DNA from: Bathynomus jamesi
Lineage: Eukaryota; Arthropoda; Malacostraca; Isopoda; Cirolanidae
Direction: 5' to 3'
Assembly (NCBI GenBank): GCA_023014485.1
Contig: JAJOZX010007479.1
Span: 45,001-109,000 of the forward strand
DNA: 64,000 bases
Shown: piece by piece, positions 33,116-43,469 of the stretch
Layout: each line of letters opens with the position of its first letter
Numbering within the stretch: the stretch's first letter is position 1
Notes under the pieces: generated by a model
What the model was told of the DNA's origin: nothing
The model's input: only the letters and a program-made list of their open reading frames with translations
The model's database searches: none
Program-made: the position numbers and the translations under genes

Positions 33116-33165
<50 letters not shown>

Positions 33166-33557
33166 TATATTATATATATATATATATCGTGTTGTGGTTA
33201 TAATTTTATTACTCGTATAATGTATTACACTATATTTATGTAAATTATTTCACTATTATTATGAAAGGATTGTAAGGAATCATTAGGCGCCAACAAGAAG
33301 GGATACAAGTTTTATTTATTAGTTAAAAATCTGTTTTTATATAGTTTGTGTCGTCATCTGTATATAAATGCAAGTTATGCACTCAGTGTCCACGGAAACA
33401 ATTAAATAATAATTACAGTGTGAATCATCGTAATTTCTGATGCAGTCTCACGTGACGGCTTTTTCATACCGTTTATTGGTGGTTTTACGTGAAAATTTAA
33501 CATAATTTATTAAATATTTTTTTAAATTCGGAATTTGCAGGAATATATATATATATA
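32611..33557. repeat. AT-rich interval with long (TA)n tracts
   Basis: Alternating TA runs at about 33010-33073, 33120-33187 and 33543-33557. The intervening DNA is not recognised. Confidence 0.7.
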
Positions 33558-33752
33558 TCACCTGAAATCCGTCACCCCATCCTTTTTTAGATAGCTTTAT
33601 AAAGCTAACTAACGAAAATATCACGACCTAACCTAACCAATCGTTAGGTCAGCTGTACGCCCTTGACGATTGGTTAGGTTAGGTCGTGATATTTTCGTTA
33701 GGTAGCCTTATAAAGCTAACTAAAACAGGCTGGGGTGACGGATTTCAGGTGA
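33558..33752. mobile_element. 195-bp MITE with perfect 22-bp TIR and internal palindrome
   Basis: Both ends read TCACCTGAAATCCGTCACCC inward without mismatch. Internally, AACGAAAATATCACGACC... and its inverse (33610-33705) form a long hairpin containing GATTGGTTAGGTTAGG. It sits within a (TA)n tract. The same palindrome module occurs at 35251-35346. Confidence 0.8.
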
Positions 33753-33759
33753 TCAATAT

Positions 33760-33798
<39 letters not shown>

Positions 33799-34950
33799 TG
33801 CACAAAATTAATGGTTCATATACAGGGTTCCTCCCAAAAAAGGAAGCTCTATTTTGTTTAATTCCTATGTTACAAAGTATTTGGCATATAAATCTTTACG
33901 ATACATTTTTACATTCACAAATTTTTTTTTTTTTAGTTCGTTTTACGCGGTTTAGACTAAGTTATCATCAAATACAAGATGACGTTTTTTCATTAGAGTT
34001 TTCGTGACAGTATGATCGATTTTGAAATAAACTCTTCTCGATCTTGATAGTTTTTGAAGGGATTTCTCAACGTTCCATCGAAGATACAAGAAACAAATTT
34101 AGGAGGAGTTCCAAGGAATCTAAAACGTGAAATAACTCAAAACAATTTTTTTTAATTGATAAATATGTAATTCTATTTGTAGGAATTTTTTTTCTGAAAA
34201 ATGAGTAACAACTGTGACTTTTAAGGGTACCATCTTAAGGTCAGACGAGCCAATGTGAACGCTCAACCCAAAAGGAACTCCTTTTTGAATTTTTTTTGTA
34301 TATCGAAATTGATGTACGTCACTGTGGAAATGCGACGTGGCGCGTAGATTTCTTTATTCTCGCTCATCTTCACGTTATCTGCAAATGACGCCATAACGCG
34401 ACACTGACAAGTGGGTGTATGTGTGTGTGTGTGTGTGTGTGAGAATGCGTGTGTGTGTATTCTTAACAGAAATACACCGGACCTTCATACTGAATTATAT
34501 AATTTAAGCTTAAAACTAATAATGAACGTAAAACCAACTTATTTATACGAACCGAATGAAGAGTATGCAACATTATACGCTGATCTATTTTGAACTTTCT
34601 TGCTGAGTTTTTCCTAGTGCTTCAGGCACAATTGACGACCCCTAGAAAACTAGTTTATAAATCGGATCTTTCTTTTTCAAATGAACCCGATCTAATCTCA
34701 TGAAGATAAGATTATGTACTCGATAACGGAATCAAATCACATTTAGAAATAGCCGAGGAATTGTTTTTATAGGATTCCCAAAACCTAATTCGAGGAATAG
34801 GTCGTTGAGAGAGGTGGTGATGACTTTCGTGATAGTTGATTCATGATGACGCCAAATGAGTTATCGTATAGTTTTCAAATAACTTACTCTGAAAAGACAA
34901 CTAAAAACGGCCAAACAGCAAATTTTCAATATATATATATATATATATAT
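33753..34950. other. unassigned interval with (TA)n and (TG)n tracts
   Basis: (TA)n at about 33757-33799 and 34929-34951, (GT)n at 34413-34441. No gene recognised. Confidence 0.5.
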
Positions 34951-35065
34951 ATCACATTTCAACTGCAAAGAACACGCAGTATAAATAACGTAAAGAACGA
35001 CGCTTGTATAGGAGAACATTCCGCGCAAGATGAGAAGAGAGAACGAAACAAATGAAAGAATGAGG
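34951..35065 (-). repeat. flank of the tRNA-like repeat unit (inverted copy)
   Basis: TAAAGAACGACGCTTGTATAGG, CGCGCAAGATGAGAAGAGAGAA and AACAAATGAAA are the inverse of 35624-35697. The two arms form an inverted pair around two tRNA-like sequences. Confidence 0.75.
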
Positions 35066-35429
35066 GGTGCTACTGTAGTATGTGGTCTACCATTAAGTTT
35101 CTACTGTAGTATGCGGTCTACCGTTCAAAATATTTAAAAGGAATTGAAAATGAATTGAAAGGAATTATAATTTAATTTACACAATTAAGGAATTATTAAA
35201 GAAGTTAAACATACTACTACCGCATACTTAACGGTAGACCACATACTACAGTACGCCCTTGATGATTGGTTAGGTTAAGTCGTGATATTTTAGTTAGTTT
35301 TAACGAAAATATCACGACTTAACCTAACCAATCGTCAAGGGCGTACAATTAACCTAATAATAAGATAAGAAGCTATAATTAAAAGGTAGACCGCCGAATC
35401 GTAGGTAGACCGCATACTACAGTAGCACC
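35066..35429. mobile_element. 364-bp MITE with 8-bp TSD GAATGAGG
   Basis: Ends GGTGCTACTGTAGTATG(T/C)GGTC and inverse; GAATGAGG at 35058-35065 and 35430-35437. Subterminal repeats of CTACTGTAGTATG(C/T)GGTCTACC occur twice at the left and twice at the right. It interrupts the tRNA-repeat arm: the sister arm at 35620-35640 is uninterrupted at the same point. A second palindrome (35251-35346) is nested inside. Confidence 0.85.
35251..35346. repeat. 96-bp palindrome nested in the MITE
   Basis: GTACGCCCTTGATGATTGG at the left and its inverse at the right, with TTAGGTTAAGTCGTGATATTTT in each arm and a very short loop. Near-identical in sequence to the palindrome inside 33558-33752. Confidence 0.85.
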
Positions 35430-35433
35430 GAAT

Positions 35434-35510
35434 GAGGTAACCACCCGGGAATCGAACCCGGGATCTTCCGATTGCCGGTCAGATATGATAACCATTACAC
35501 CACGGGCCTC
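35434..35510 (-). tRNA. tRNA-like sequence (GGC anticodon position), probable pseudo-tRNA or SINE head
   Basis: The minus strand has an A box TGGTGTAATGG and a B box GGTTCGATTCC that match RNA polymerase III internal promoters exactly. A 5-bp anticodon stem TCTGA/TCGGA and a T stem CCGGG/CCCGG are present. The anticodon loop is CCGGCAA, so base 33 is C rather than the near-universal U. The acceptor stem pairs only over its outer four bases. It faces a near-identical copy at 35547-35623. Confidence 0.6.
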
Positions 35511-35546
35511 ACTCGAACAAATGTCGTAATTCCTCTACATACGCGT

Positions 35547-35623
35547 GAGGCCCGTGGTGTAATGGTTATCATATCTGACCGACAATCGGAAGATCCCGGG
35601 TTCGATTCCCGGGTGGTTACCTC
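35547..35623 (+). tRNA. tRNA-like sequence, second arm of inverted pair
   Basis: Same body as 35434-35510 but with anticodon loop CCGACAA, a single difference. Intact A and B boxes; weak acceptor stem. The spacer between the two copies is only 36 bp. Confidence 0.6.
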
Positions 35624-35707
35624 ATTTTTTCATTTGTTTCATTCTCTCTTCTCATCTTGCGCGGTAGGTTCTCCTATACAAGCGTCGTTCTTTACGATAT
35701 ATATATA

Positions 35708-36891
35708 CAGGGTGGGCCGTAAGTTTCCATACATAGGAAAATTTAAACGTTTGTTTTTATGTTTCAGATACCCTAAGAATATGCGTTTGACGAAAGAGCA
35801 ACGAATTGAAATCATACTGATGGCTGGGTCGGGAAGCAGTCGCATGGTTGCAATGAACTTTAACAGAAAACATGGAACGAACATCACACACGACACTGTG
35901 GCAAAACTTATTAACAAGTTTCAGAAAAGTGGAAATGTTGCAGATCAACCGCGAAGTGGTCCAAGACGTACAGCCACCGATGAAGACAACAGCTACGATA
36001 CTTACAGCGCTTACACGGAGTCCCAGAAAAAGTACACGACGGTTGTCTGCAGAAAGTGGTGTCAGCAGATCGAGTATCAGGCGCATTTTGAAAGCAAACA
36101 AATGGCATCCATACAAATTGCATATGGCACAGCATTTGAGTGAAGACGACCCGGATAGACGGATGGAATTCTGTGAATGGGCATTAACCAAAGTGAACGA
36201 GGATGCAAACTTTTCAACTAAGATCTTGTTTACTGATGAAGCAAATTTTTACGTCAATGGAGAGGTTAATCGGCAAAACATACGTTATTGGAGTAATGCT
36301 AACCCTAACTGGCTGAGTCCGACGAAGATGCAAGGTGCCGGTAAAGTGATGGTGTGAGCCGGGATATGGGGTGACAGAATTATTGGACCAATTTTTGTCA
36401 GTGGAAATCTTAATGCCGAAAGGTATCTTAACATGTTGCAAGAAGAGATTTTCCCATCCCTGCTAAACGAGGAAGGTAACTTCCCAGTTTACTTCCAGCA
36501 AGATGGAGCTCCACCTCATTATGGTCTTCACGTGCGTCGGTATTTGGATCAGCAGTTTCCGGATGCTTGGATTGGTCGGCGTGGTCCTGTGGAGTGGCCT
36601 CCCAGATCCCCAGATCTCACCCCCCTTGATTTCTATCTTTGGGGGCACTTGAAGGCCATGGTGTATCAGGAAAAGATACGAGACATAAATCATCTAAAGG
36701 AACGTATCACCAACGCCATTACAAGCATAACGTCAACTGTGCTAATGCGTGTTCATCAACAGTGGGGAACACGTATTGAAATGTGTTTTCAAAACAATGG
36801 CAACCATGTAGAGCATATTATATAAATAAAAATGGTTGTCCATAAAAAAATGTTTATTTTTCCTATGTATGGAAACTTACGGCCCACCCTG
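35708..36891 (+). mobile_element. rosa-like (DD41D) Tc1/mariner element
   Basis: TA-flanked (35706-35707, 36892-36893), 1,184 bp. Inverted ends start CAGGGTGGGCCGTAAGTTTC and are essentially perfect over about 30 bp. It contains a single transposase gene with few lesions, in a (TA)n target. Confidence 0.92.
35781..36825 (+). pseudogene. rosa-like DD41D transposase, one frameshift and one stop
   Basis: Starts MRLTKEQRIEIILMAGSGSS (helix-turn-helix, first 60 residues), and continues after a frameshift near 36000 with TALTRSPRKSTRRLSAESGV and SIRRILK (second helix-turn-helix). Catalytic residues are Asp in KILFTDEANF, Asp in FQQDGAPPH and Asp in SPDLTPLDFYLWG. Exactly 41 residues separate the last two, which defines the DD41D (rosa) group. 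A TGA at 36355-36357 stands where relatives have Trp (VMV-W-AGIW). The frame ends normally at 36825. Length (about 345 codons) is normal for the family. Confidence 0.9.
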
Positions 36892-36896
36892 TATAT

Positions 36897-39690
36897 TAGG
36901 GTGGTCCACCTGAAAGCAAAAAAAAATTCTCTTGATTTCCTTTGTCCGACCCTCTCATTTTGTTACAAATCACTTACAATGATAAAAAAATTCTTTCTCA
37001 TCAAAAATGAAGAAAATAGGAATGTATTTAGAGGTCGCGAAGTAAAAATAAAGTTTCAAAATAAGTTTTTATTGGGTAATTCTCAAGTGCTAGAGCTTAT
37101 AAAAAACAAATTATTAGACTAATATAGAAAATCACAGGTCTCTTTTTTTTTTGCAAGTTGGGAATTCTTTCCTGTGGTGCTCTACCACCTGCAGCAGATA
37201 CTGGAATTGATCTTCATCCTTTGTCCATACCCGGTTGAAGTCTTCGACCAGTTTCACGGCTCTTTCTGCGCAATCATTGACCGACTTCGGAACTTTCGCT
37301 AACTCTTGCCCTTTTATAGTCCTCATCACTGGGCCACATCCTTGGGTGAGTTTCCAGCCACTTTGTTCTAATACCCATCCTTTCGAACAAAGACAATGAT
37401 CTACTTGTAATGAATCGGTCCAGATCTATGTCAGAATGTAAAATCCTTCTGTCTCCCTTTTGCACCCTAACAGCACTGTTTTTACTTACAGACTTCTTAA
37501 GAGCATTCACCATTGCCAGTTTGCGAACTTCGGAGATACCAGCGATACCACACTATCACTTATATACCACAGATGCCGTTCCAGTGCTTTGAATGCGATC
37601 AAAGAAACTTTCTCATTTACTTCACCGTATCGTTGGAGCTTGGTCAGAGCATGTAGGTCATTTAAAGGGGCGTGGACTGTATTCAGAGCTGTGAATCACA
37701 TCTTCATGTAGACACGACAGATGAACAGACTACATTGGTCAATGGTGAAAAGCTCCGGGAGCTCGGAATCGTATTCCCCTTTCCGGACGATCTCCCAAGC
37801 AGATGATTACAAGTTTCAAAAATTCTTGGTAGTCGTCACGCGGTTGAGAGGGACCAAAGAGTAGATTTCGCGCGAATTCCAGGGCTTCATTCTTCCATTC
37901 AAGGATGACATCACACGTGTCAATGGGAATGAGGTCAGTTTGGTAATTTGCTTGATCGATGGAATTCCAATCCTTCTGGAATCTCTTGAAGATGAGCACA
38001 TCAGGACTACTGCTGGAACCAAATAGCTCAGTAAAGACATCACCTATAATAATCTCATGTACATGATGACGACAGACTAGGTTCAACAGCTTCTTCTTAA
38101 ATCGTTTTTCCAAAAGTACATACCCCTGTGTGGCCTCCTGTGTTGGAAACAGTTGTATCGAAACATATTCCGACGACGTGGTCCAGAAGATTCCAGTCCT
38201 GGAGGGTCTTGAATACTGCAGCTGCCATGTCCTCTCCCGTGGCTTATATCCAGTCAACTCAGAGAGCAGTTTGCCATCCCAGTTGACCACCAATGGAACC
38301 TCTGGCATAAAATGTATTCGAGAAGTTTGACTAAAGATTTGCCTTTGCCGTTGGCGATCTCTCCGGATTTGACTCCTGGATATTGAAAGTTCTTCGGGCG
38401 AGATTCCCAGACTTCTTGATGTGGACGCGAGGAAAAAGGTTGCAATTAGATCTGAGATATTAATCCGGTCGATTGTTGCTGCTGCTTCGGGAGTGATGAC
38501 CTTAATTTTCTCGCAAGGGTTCGATGGATTCGGCGTGTCATGCTTGATCTTGACACCGTATGTATCATCTGAGTCATTATCTGTCGACGGCGAGGATGAT
38601 GGTAGTTGGACTGTCTTGTTGAGGGCCTCAAGCTCCATCTGCGCTGATTCTTTCCTCCTCATCTCATCCATTTTTTCTGCCGTGAACGTTTTACTTTCTC
38701 TGACAGTTTCTTATCCAATGTAATCATTGCCATCATCCGTTTCGTCCTCTGATCTTCCAAGAAACGTAAATCTTCAGCAATTTTGATCCGCTCCAGAGCA
38801 TTTTGGGCCGCTATATCAAATAATGTTTCAGTGTCCTTGCTGAATGATTCCTGCTGTTTTACCATTCCCGATTAGTCTTTTTATGTTTACTCTTCTTCAA
38901 TTTCACGTATGTGGCATAGAGTTTTCTCCGGTTTAGTAATCGCGTGATCTTTTTCGTGGTTGGGATTCTACCACTTTCCGACGTCTCAATGATTTCTTCC
39001 ACCACTGCGTGCGTGGCAGCTTCCCTGATAGAAAGGGTCGATTTCCGATTCGCGCATGATGGAAATGTTGCAAAACCGAACGTTTGGTTGGAAGTTGTTG
39101 TTTTGGAAATTCCTCTAGTGGTTGCCCTATCAGCCAAATCTCGGCTTTCTTCCGAGTCGTCATAATTGAACATAAACTATTCGATCAAATTTTAACAAAA
39201 TTTCTGCAAAATAGAAAACAATAATATTAAAACGAATACGAAATGGAAATAATAAATAACACAATAAATAATACAGCATGGTTTTGGCTACCACACATTT
39301 TTATACCGTCAACCCAATCACGAGGATAAAGGAAATTAAAATTTGAAAAATCAAGAATTAAATGATAGACTAAGGAATAGAGAGAAAAACAAAGTTAAGT
39401 GCGGTCTTTCTTTTGCAGGGGGCTCGAATGGTTGAGGAAGGTATAAACCATTGTACTTTCAACACGAGTATTAATAATAGGACCATATAAGTTACCTGAA
39501 GTGCACCACCCATAGTGCACCAAGTTCAAGAAGCGAAGAGTGAAAGATATAATATTTCAACTCATTTCGCGATCGCTAATTATTTTTCAATCGACATAAT
39601 TTTTTGCATGTAGTAATATCTACCGCATAGAAACAAATTTCAGGAGTGGGAGCAGAAAATATTGAAAGTTTGTTTTTATGGACCACCCTA
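36897..39690 (-). mobile_element. second hAT-like element, decayed, TAGGGTGG ends
   Basis: Ends TAGGGTGGTCCA and its inverse TGGACCACCCTA bound 2,794 bp. It begins 3 bp after the rosa element's TA. The terminal octamer TAGGGTGG is the same as in the element at 10935-14429. Flanks (CTGTATAT, ATATATAC) lie in a TA tract and do not give a clear duplication. Confidence 0.75.
37132..39173 (-). pseudogene. hAT-like transposase relic, same family as 11440-13548
   Basis: Minus-strand frames run 39173-38859, 38865-38659, 38671-37739, 37513-37274 and 37329-37132. Shared blocks with the 702-residue protein are FLEDQRTKRMM against FLNDQRTRRIM, RSQIRRDRQRQRQ against RSKLRRERQKQRK, VVNWDGKLLSEL against GLYFDGRKDKTM (first catalytic Asp) and NLVCRHHVHEI, a CxxH box. 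The block RFRAPGAFHH precedes the RW region. Overall similarity is low, so the two belong to distinct lineages. At least four frameshifts. Confidence 0.75.
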
Positions 39691-39996
39691 ATATATACAG
39701 TATATCATCAGGATAAATTAAAACAAATCAAAATACGATAAAAGAATGTTTTTGCAATAAAAATTTAATTTTCTTTTCTCGATCGAGAGTATTAGTTTGA
39801 GCTCGAAACGTTGTAGCCTTATTTCTTTACAGCTATTGATTAATATTTCAGTGTTGTTGGTAGTAATTGCAACACTGATAAATTTTTAATTAAAAAAAAA
39901 AATCCTTTTTCCGAATTTTTTTTTTGTTTTGTTTTTAATGGTCTTAACATTAGATTTTCTTGTTAGTGAATTAATTGGTTCGTTATTCCACGATAC
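39691..39996. other. unassigned interval
   Basis: AT-rich, nothing recognised. Confidence 0.4.
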
Positions 39997-40060
39997 AGGG
40001 TGTCCCATAAGTTCGGTCTCAATTCATTGTTCACTCCAGGAATTATCAGTTCAGTAAAGA
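39997..40060 (+). mobile_element. single end of a mariner-type element
   Basis: TA then CAGGGTGTCCCATAAGTTCGG, the typical left end; no matching right end found nearby. A truncated relic. Confidence 0.45.
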
Positions 40061-40527
40061 ATAGAGAGAAATTATTCAAATTGCAATTGCGAGGTAAAAT
40101 TCTCCTAAACTGCAATATACTCAGTATAGAAACAGATTAATCAAAATTGCAACGTATTAATATTGTAACAATCATTTTTCCCAGCACGAAGAATACATGA
40201 AAAACCACTTGTACAAAACTATAAATTTAGTCTCATCGAAAACCAAATTAAGAAAAAATTTCAGTAGAAAAACCAAATAAATATTGGTAATAACGTAATT
40301 ACTGATGATGTGTCTATAACAACCTCTTTAAATAACCAATTTACATCCATAGCTGATGCTCTTCGCTCATAGTTACTAAATAATGATCATTTAGGCTACA
40401 GGTCACCCAGCCTGCTAAGTTCATTTTCTTTTGTTCATACTACCGAGTTTACCGAAGTTTCTGATCATTATTGGATAAAATGTAAAAAATAACATTCCTG
40501 TAGTTACAGGAATGTTTTTTTTTTTTA

Positions 40528-40735
40528 GGGTAGGGGATGGCTACGAAATTAACAATAGGTGAGAGGCTGAGCTTGGTTTTAATGTATGGAATACCAAGTA
40601 CTACAAATCGATGAATCGGTACAGAATTTAAATTTTGTACCGACTGAGCGATTTGAAGTACCTGGTATTCCATACATTAAAACCAAACTCACCCTCTCAC
40701 CTATTGTTAATTTCGCAGCCATTCCTTATCTAAAA
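40528..40735. mobile_element. palindromic MITE-like element
   Basis: Two arms of about 95 bp are inverted copies: GGATGGCTACGAAATTAAC, GGTGAGAG, TTTTAATGTATGGAATACCA and then the reverse at 40655-40720. A short loop contains GAATTTAAATTTTGTACCG. No target duplication established. Confidence 0.7.
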
Positions 40736-41201
40736 GAAAAAAAATATATATATATATAGTCAACACTGAAAATTCCTATGATGCCCGACTTTTGCGCCAC
40801 CCTGTACTTTTACTTCATGATATTTGCAAATGATTCGATAGTTTTTTTTTTTTTGCAAAGATGTTGTAAGGGTATTGTAAGTGTAAGAAAATCTCTCTAG
40901 ATCTGGTAACGTTTGGATGAATTTTTCGAAGTGCTGCATGTACGAGTGTACGAGTACACTAGTTTGAGTTTAAAGTTAGCCGTGAGTTTGTCATTGGCAA
41001 ATTATCTGGAAGTTATACTCGCGAGTTTTATATTAAGTGCATAAAAGTTTTCCCGATTTCTTTGAAGTTCAAATCAGTGTGTTTGGAGTCATTAACGGAG
41101 TGAGAGGCTTGTATGCAGTTAATTTCTTGGCGGATCTGGTTATTGCGATTCAAGTGGTTGCCTCGTGCGTGTAAAAGGTAACCAGCGTAGGTCTAATTTA
41201 A

Positions 41202-41289
41202 CCCTTTGCCGCACTGTGCGTCGAATACGTAACGTTTCAAATACACGCATTTAGACTCAACCCTACGCAAAAAGTTCGGCCATAAAGGG
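41202..41289. mobile_element. 88-bp piggyBac-type mini element
   Basis: TTAA on both sides (41198-41201, 41290-41293) with ends CCCTTTGCCGCA and inverse TGGCCATAAAGGG. A TTAA target and CCCTTT ends are the piggyBac pattern. The short size leaves chance possible. Confidence 0.5.
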
Positions 41290-41785
41290 TTAAGAAATTC
41301 GCTGCTATCGTTAACAACTTAAGGAGTCGTCCAAGGCCGTGAACCCTTTATGAACGCCCAGGCATTCCCTAGTTTGACTACTTTTTCAAACGTTTAAGGG
41401 ATACCTCCTTAATGCTAACTAACTATTAAGATGTATTAAGGCGTAGTATGAAGAGCTCTGGTTTGTTTTTTGTATTTTTATTCTGTTACATTTCTTCATA
41501 TTTTCATGTGAACTTATTAAATAAAAGTTTCTTAGTTAGTTATTTTCTTTTATAACAATTTTACTATCAAAATGTTTAAGTAAAGCTTTACTATCCAGCC
41601 AGTGTTCAGAGACAGAATCCATAGGGCCATAATTACTAACCTAACCTAGTTTAACCCGACCAAACCTACCTAACCTAACCAACCCTAATCAACCTAACTT
41701 AGTCTAATCTAACCTAACCTTGCCTAATCTGATCTAATTTAACATAGTAATTACCAAACTGTTATGGACACCGTCTCTGGATACT
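41290..41785. other. unassigned interval with CCTAA-rich block
   Basis: 41637-41735 is rich in CCTAACC repeats, imperfect copies of the arthropod telomeric motif TTAGG on the other strand. No gene. Confidence 0.5.
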
Positions 41786-41793
41786 GTCTAGAT

Positions 41794-42016
41794 CAGTGGT
41801 CGGGGAACAGGGGTAAATTACCCAAATGGGGGTAAATTTAAAACTTTTGGGGGTAATGCGTGCGGTATGAGAGACACTTTGTGCTGATATTTTTTTCGTA
41901 TATTTTTATTTTATTTTGTTACATAAATGTGGCGTTATTCTAAATTTTAGAATATTACGAATTTACGTCCTCAAATATATTTTGGGGTAATACCCAAAAA
42001 AGTTCGCCGACCACTG
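41794..42016. mobile_element. 223-bp hAT MITE with exact 8-bp TSD
   Basis: GTCTAGAT at 41786-41793 and 42017-42024. Inverted ends CAGTGGTCGGGGAACA and TGTTCGCCGACCACTG-like. Subterminal GGGGTAAATT/GGGGTAATAC motifs. No coding frame. Confidence 0.85.
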
Positions 42017-42024
42017 GTCTAGAT

Positions 42025-43000
42025 AGTAAAGTTTTGCCAAAATTTATATAAGTGTAGTTTAGAACTCGCAGAGTTACGTCAGCGTAAAGGATTCGATCGG
42101 TAATTGTCATGAGTCAGTTTAGACTTTTTTTCTCGGGGGGTAGGGGCTGATGTTGAGTTTCGGGACCACCAGACTTCGGTGATCCGCCCCTTTCATCCAT
42201 TAAACCCGAAACTCAATATTCATTTTTTTTTTCATTCGTCAAATCCGCTACAATGTTAATACAGCAAGGGACATATTTAAGGCAGAATTTATCAAAGTTG
42301 CCAAATGAGTGGCCTCTAATAAGGTTTTTGATTACTAATAAAAAAAATTTCCGGTTTGTCTTGATAAAATTAATTTTGGAGAAATCATTGTAAAGGAATG
42401 TACTGTGACGAAATTTCTTGAGTGTAATGCTAGACAAGAATTTGGGTTAAATACTCCAGTTAATGCGTGGTAAGGTCTTAAAACTGTGTATTCATCAATC
42501 TGCATAGTGCATGGGGCACTCCCAGATACTCTGGAAAAGAGAGAGATGTTGTTGGTAATATATTTCCGTAATTTATTGTTGGAATGACTATTCTATATTG
42601 TCAGTGACTTCCCAACACGGTATTTTCATTACAGTTTATGAAAATTATGACCTGCGTCAGAATTTATACGCACACTTCCGCACGCACATGCGGAAATCTC
42701 GTACCCGACAACTTTGATTGACGCACAACCAAAGAAACCTTACAGTAATTCTGTGACCAAATACAACTTTTTTTATTTTGGGTCGAAATTAGTGTCAAGA
42801 AAAGTCATTTTATTCATCGTTGATTTCCGGTTCACAAATAAAATTCTAAAAAGGTTTCCTTTATCAAAAACAGGAAAAATAGAACAAAAAAAAATTGTTA
42901 AGACTGAACAGTTAAATAACCCTAACAAATCGAAAGTCTAAACCATTTTGTATTCTTTTTAGAAATAATTTCGCGACAGGTTTTCAGTTCTAAAAACAGT
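42025..43000. other. unassigned interval
   Basis: A short inverted pair (GTTGAGTTTCGGG at 42153, CCCGAAACTCAA at 42206) is visible. No gene supported. Confidence 0.4.
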
Positions 43001-43135
43001 ACGACATACTTGGTAACATTTTGAAAAGCAAAAGCGGTAGGATTTGTAATCAATGCCAGGGGGTCCGGGAGCATGCCCACCCCCCCTCTCTTGGGAACTT
43101 TTTTAAAATCAAGCCTTAAATGATGCACTCTAGAG
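43001..43135. repeat. left half of a dispersed repeat, split by the hAT element
   Basis: AACATTTTGAAAAGCAAAAG through AAATGATGCACTCTAGAG; the right half is 47466-47540. An uninterrupted relative is at 54421-54610. The last 8 bp (43128-43135, CTCTAGAG) are the target duplication. Confidence 0.85.
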
Positions 43136-43469
43136 CAGTGGTAGTCAAACCGGGGTACGCGAGGGGTTTCCTGAGGGTACGTAAGCTCTGCTGCAAAAAC
43201 AAAGAAGTTGGTTAATCAATTATAAAATGAATTTATACAATTATAATTATCATCTATCATTTAAATTTTTTTGAAAATATATATTATAATCATTTATTTA
43301 TAATATTAATATTTAATTATAAATTTAACTCAACATTGGTACAAGTTATTATTAAATTATTTAATATTAATTATTTTATATTTTCATATTTTAATATTTT
43401 ATTTAAATTATTATTAAATTACCCGATATTGGTACAAATGATATATTGATGATATTGGTACTATGATAG

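Noticed and set aside
35472..35780. N-terminal extension of the rosa transposase through the tRNA-like sequence
   Set aside because: The frame is open by chance across the tRNA-like unit and lies outside the element's left end at 35708; the real start is the ATG at 35781.
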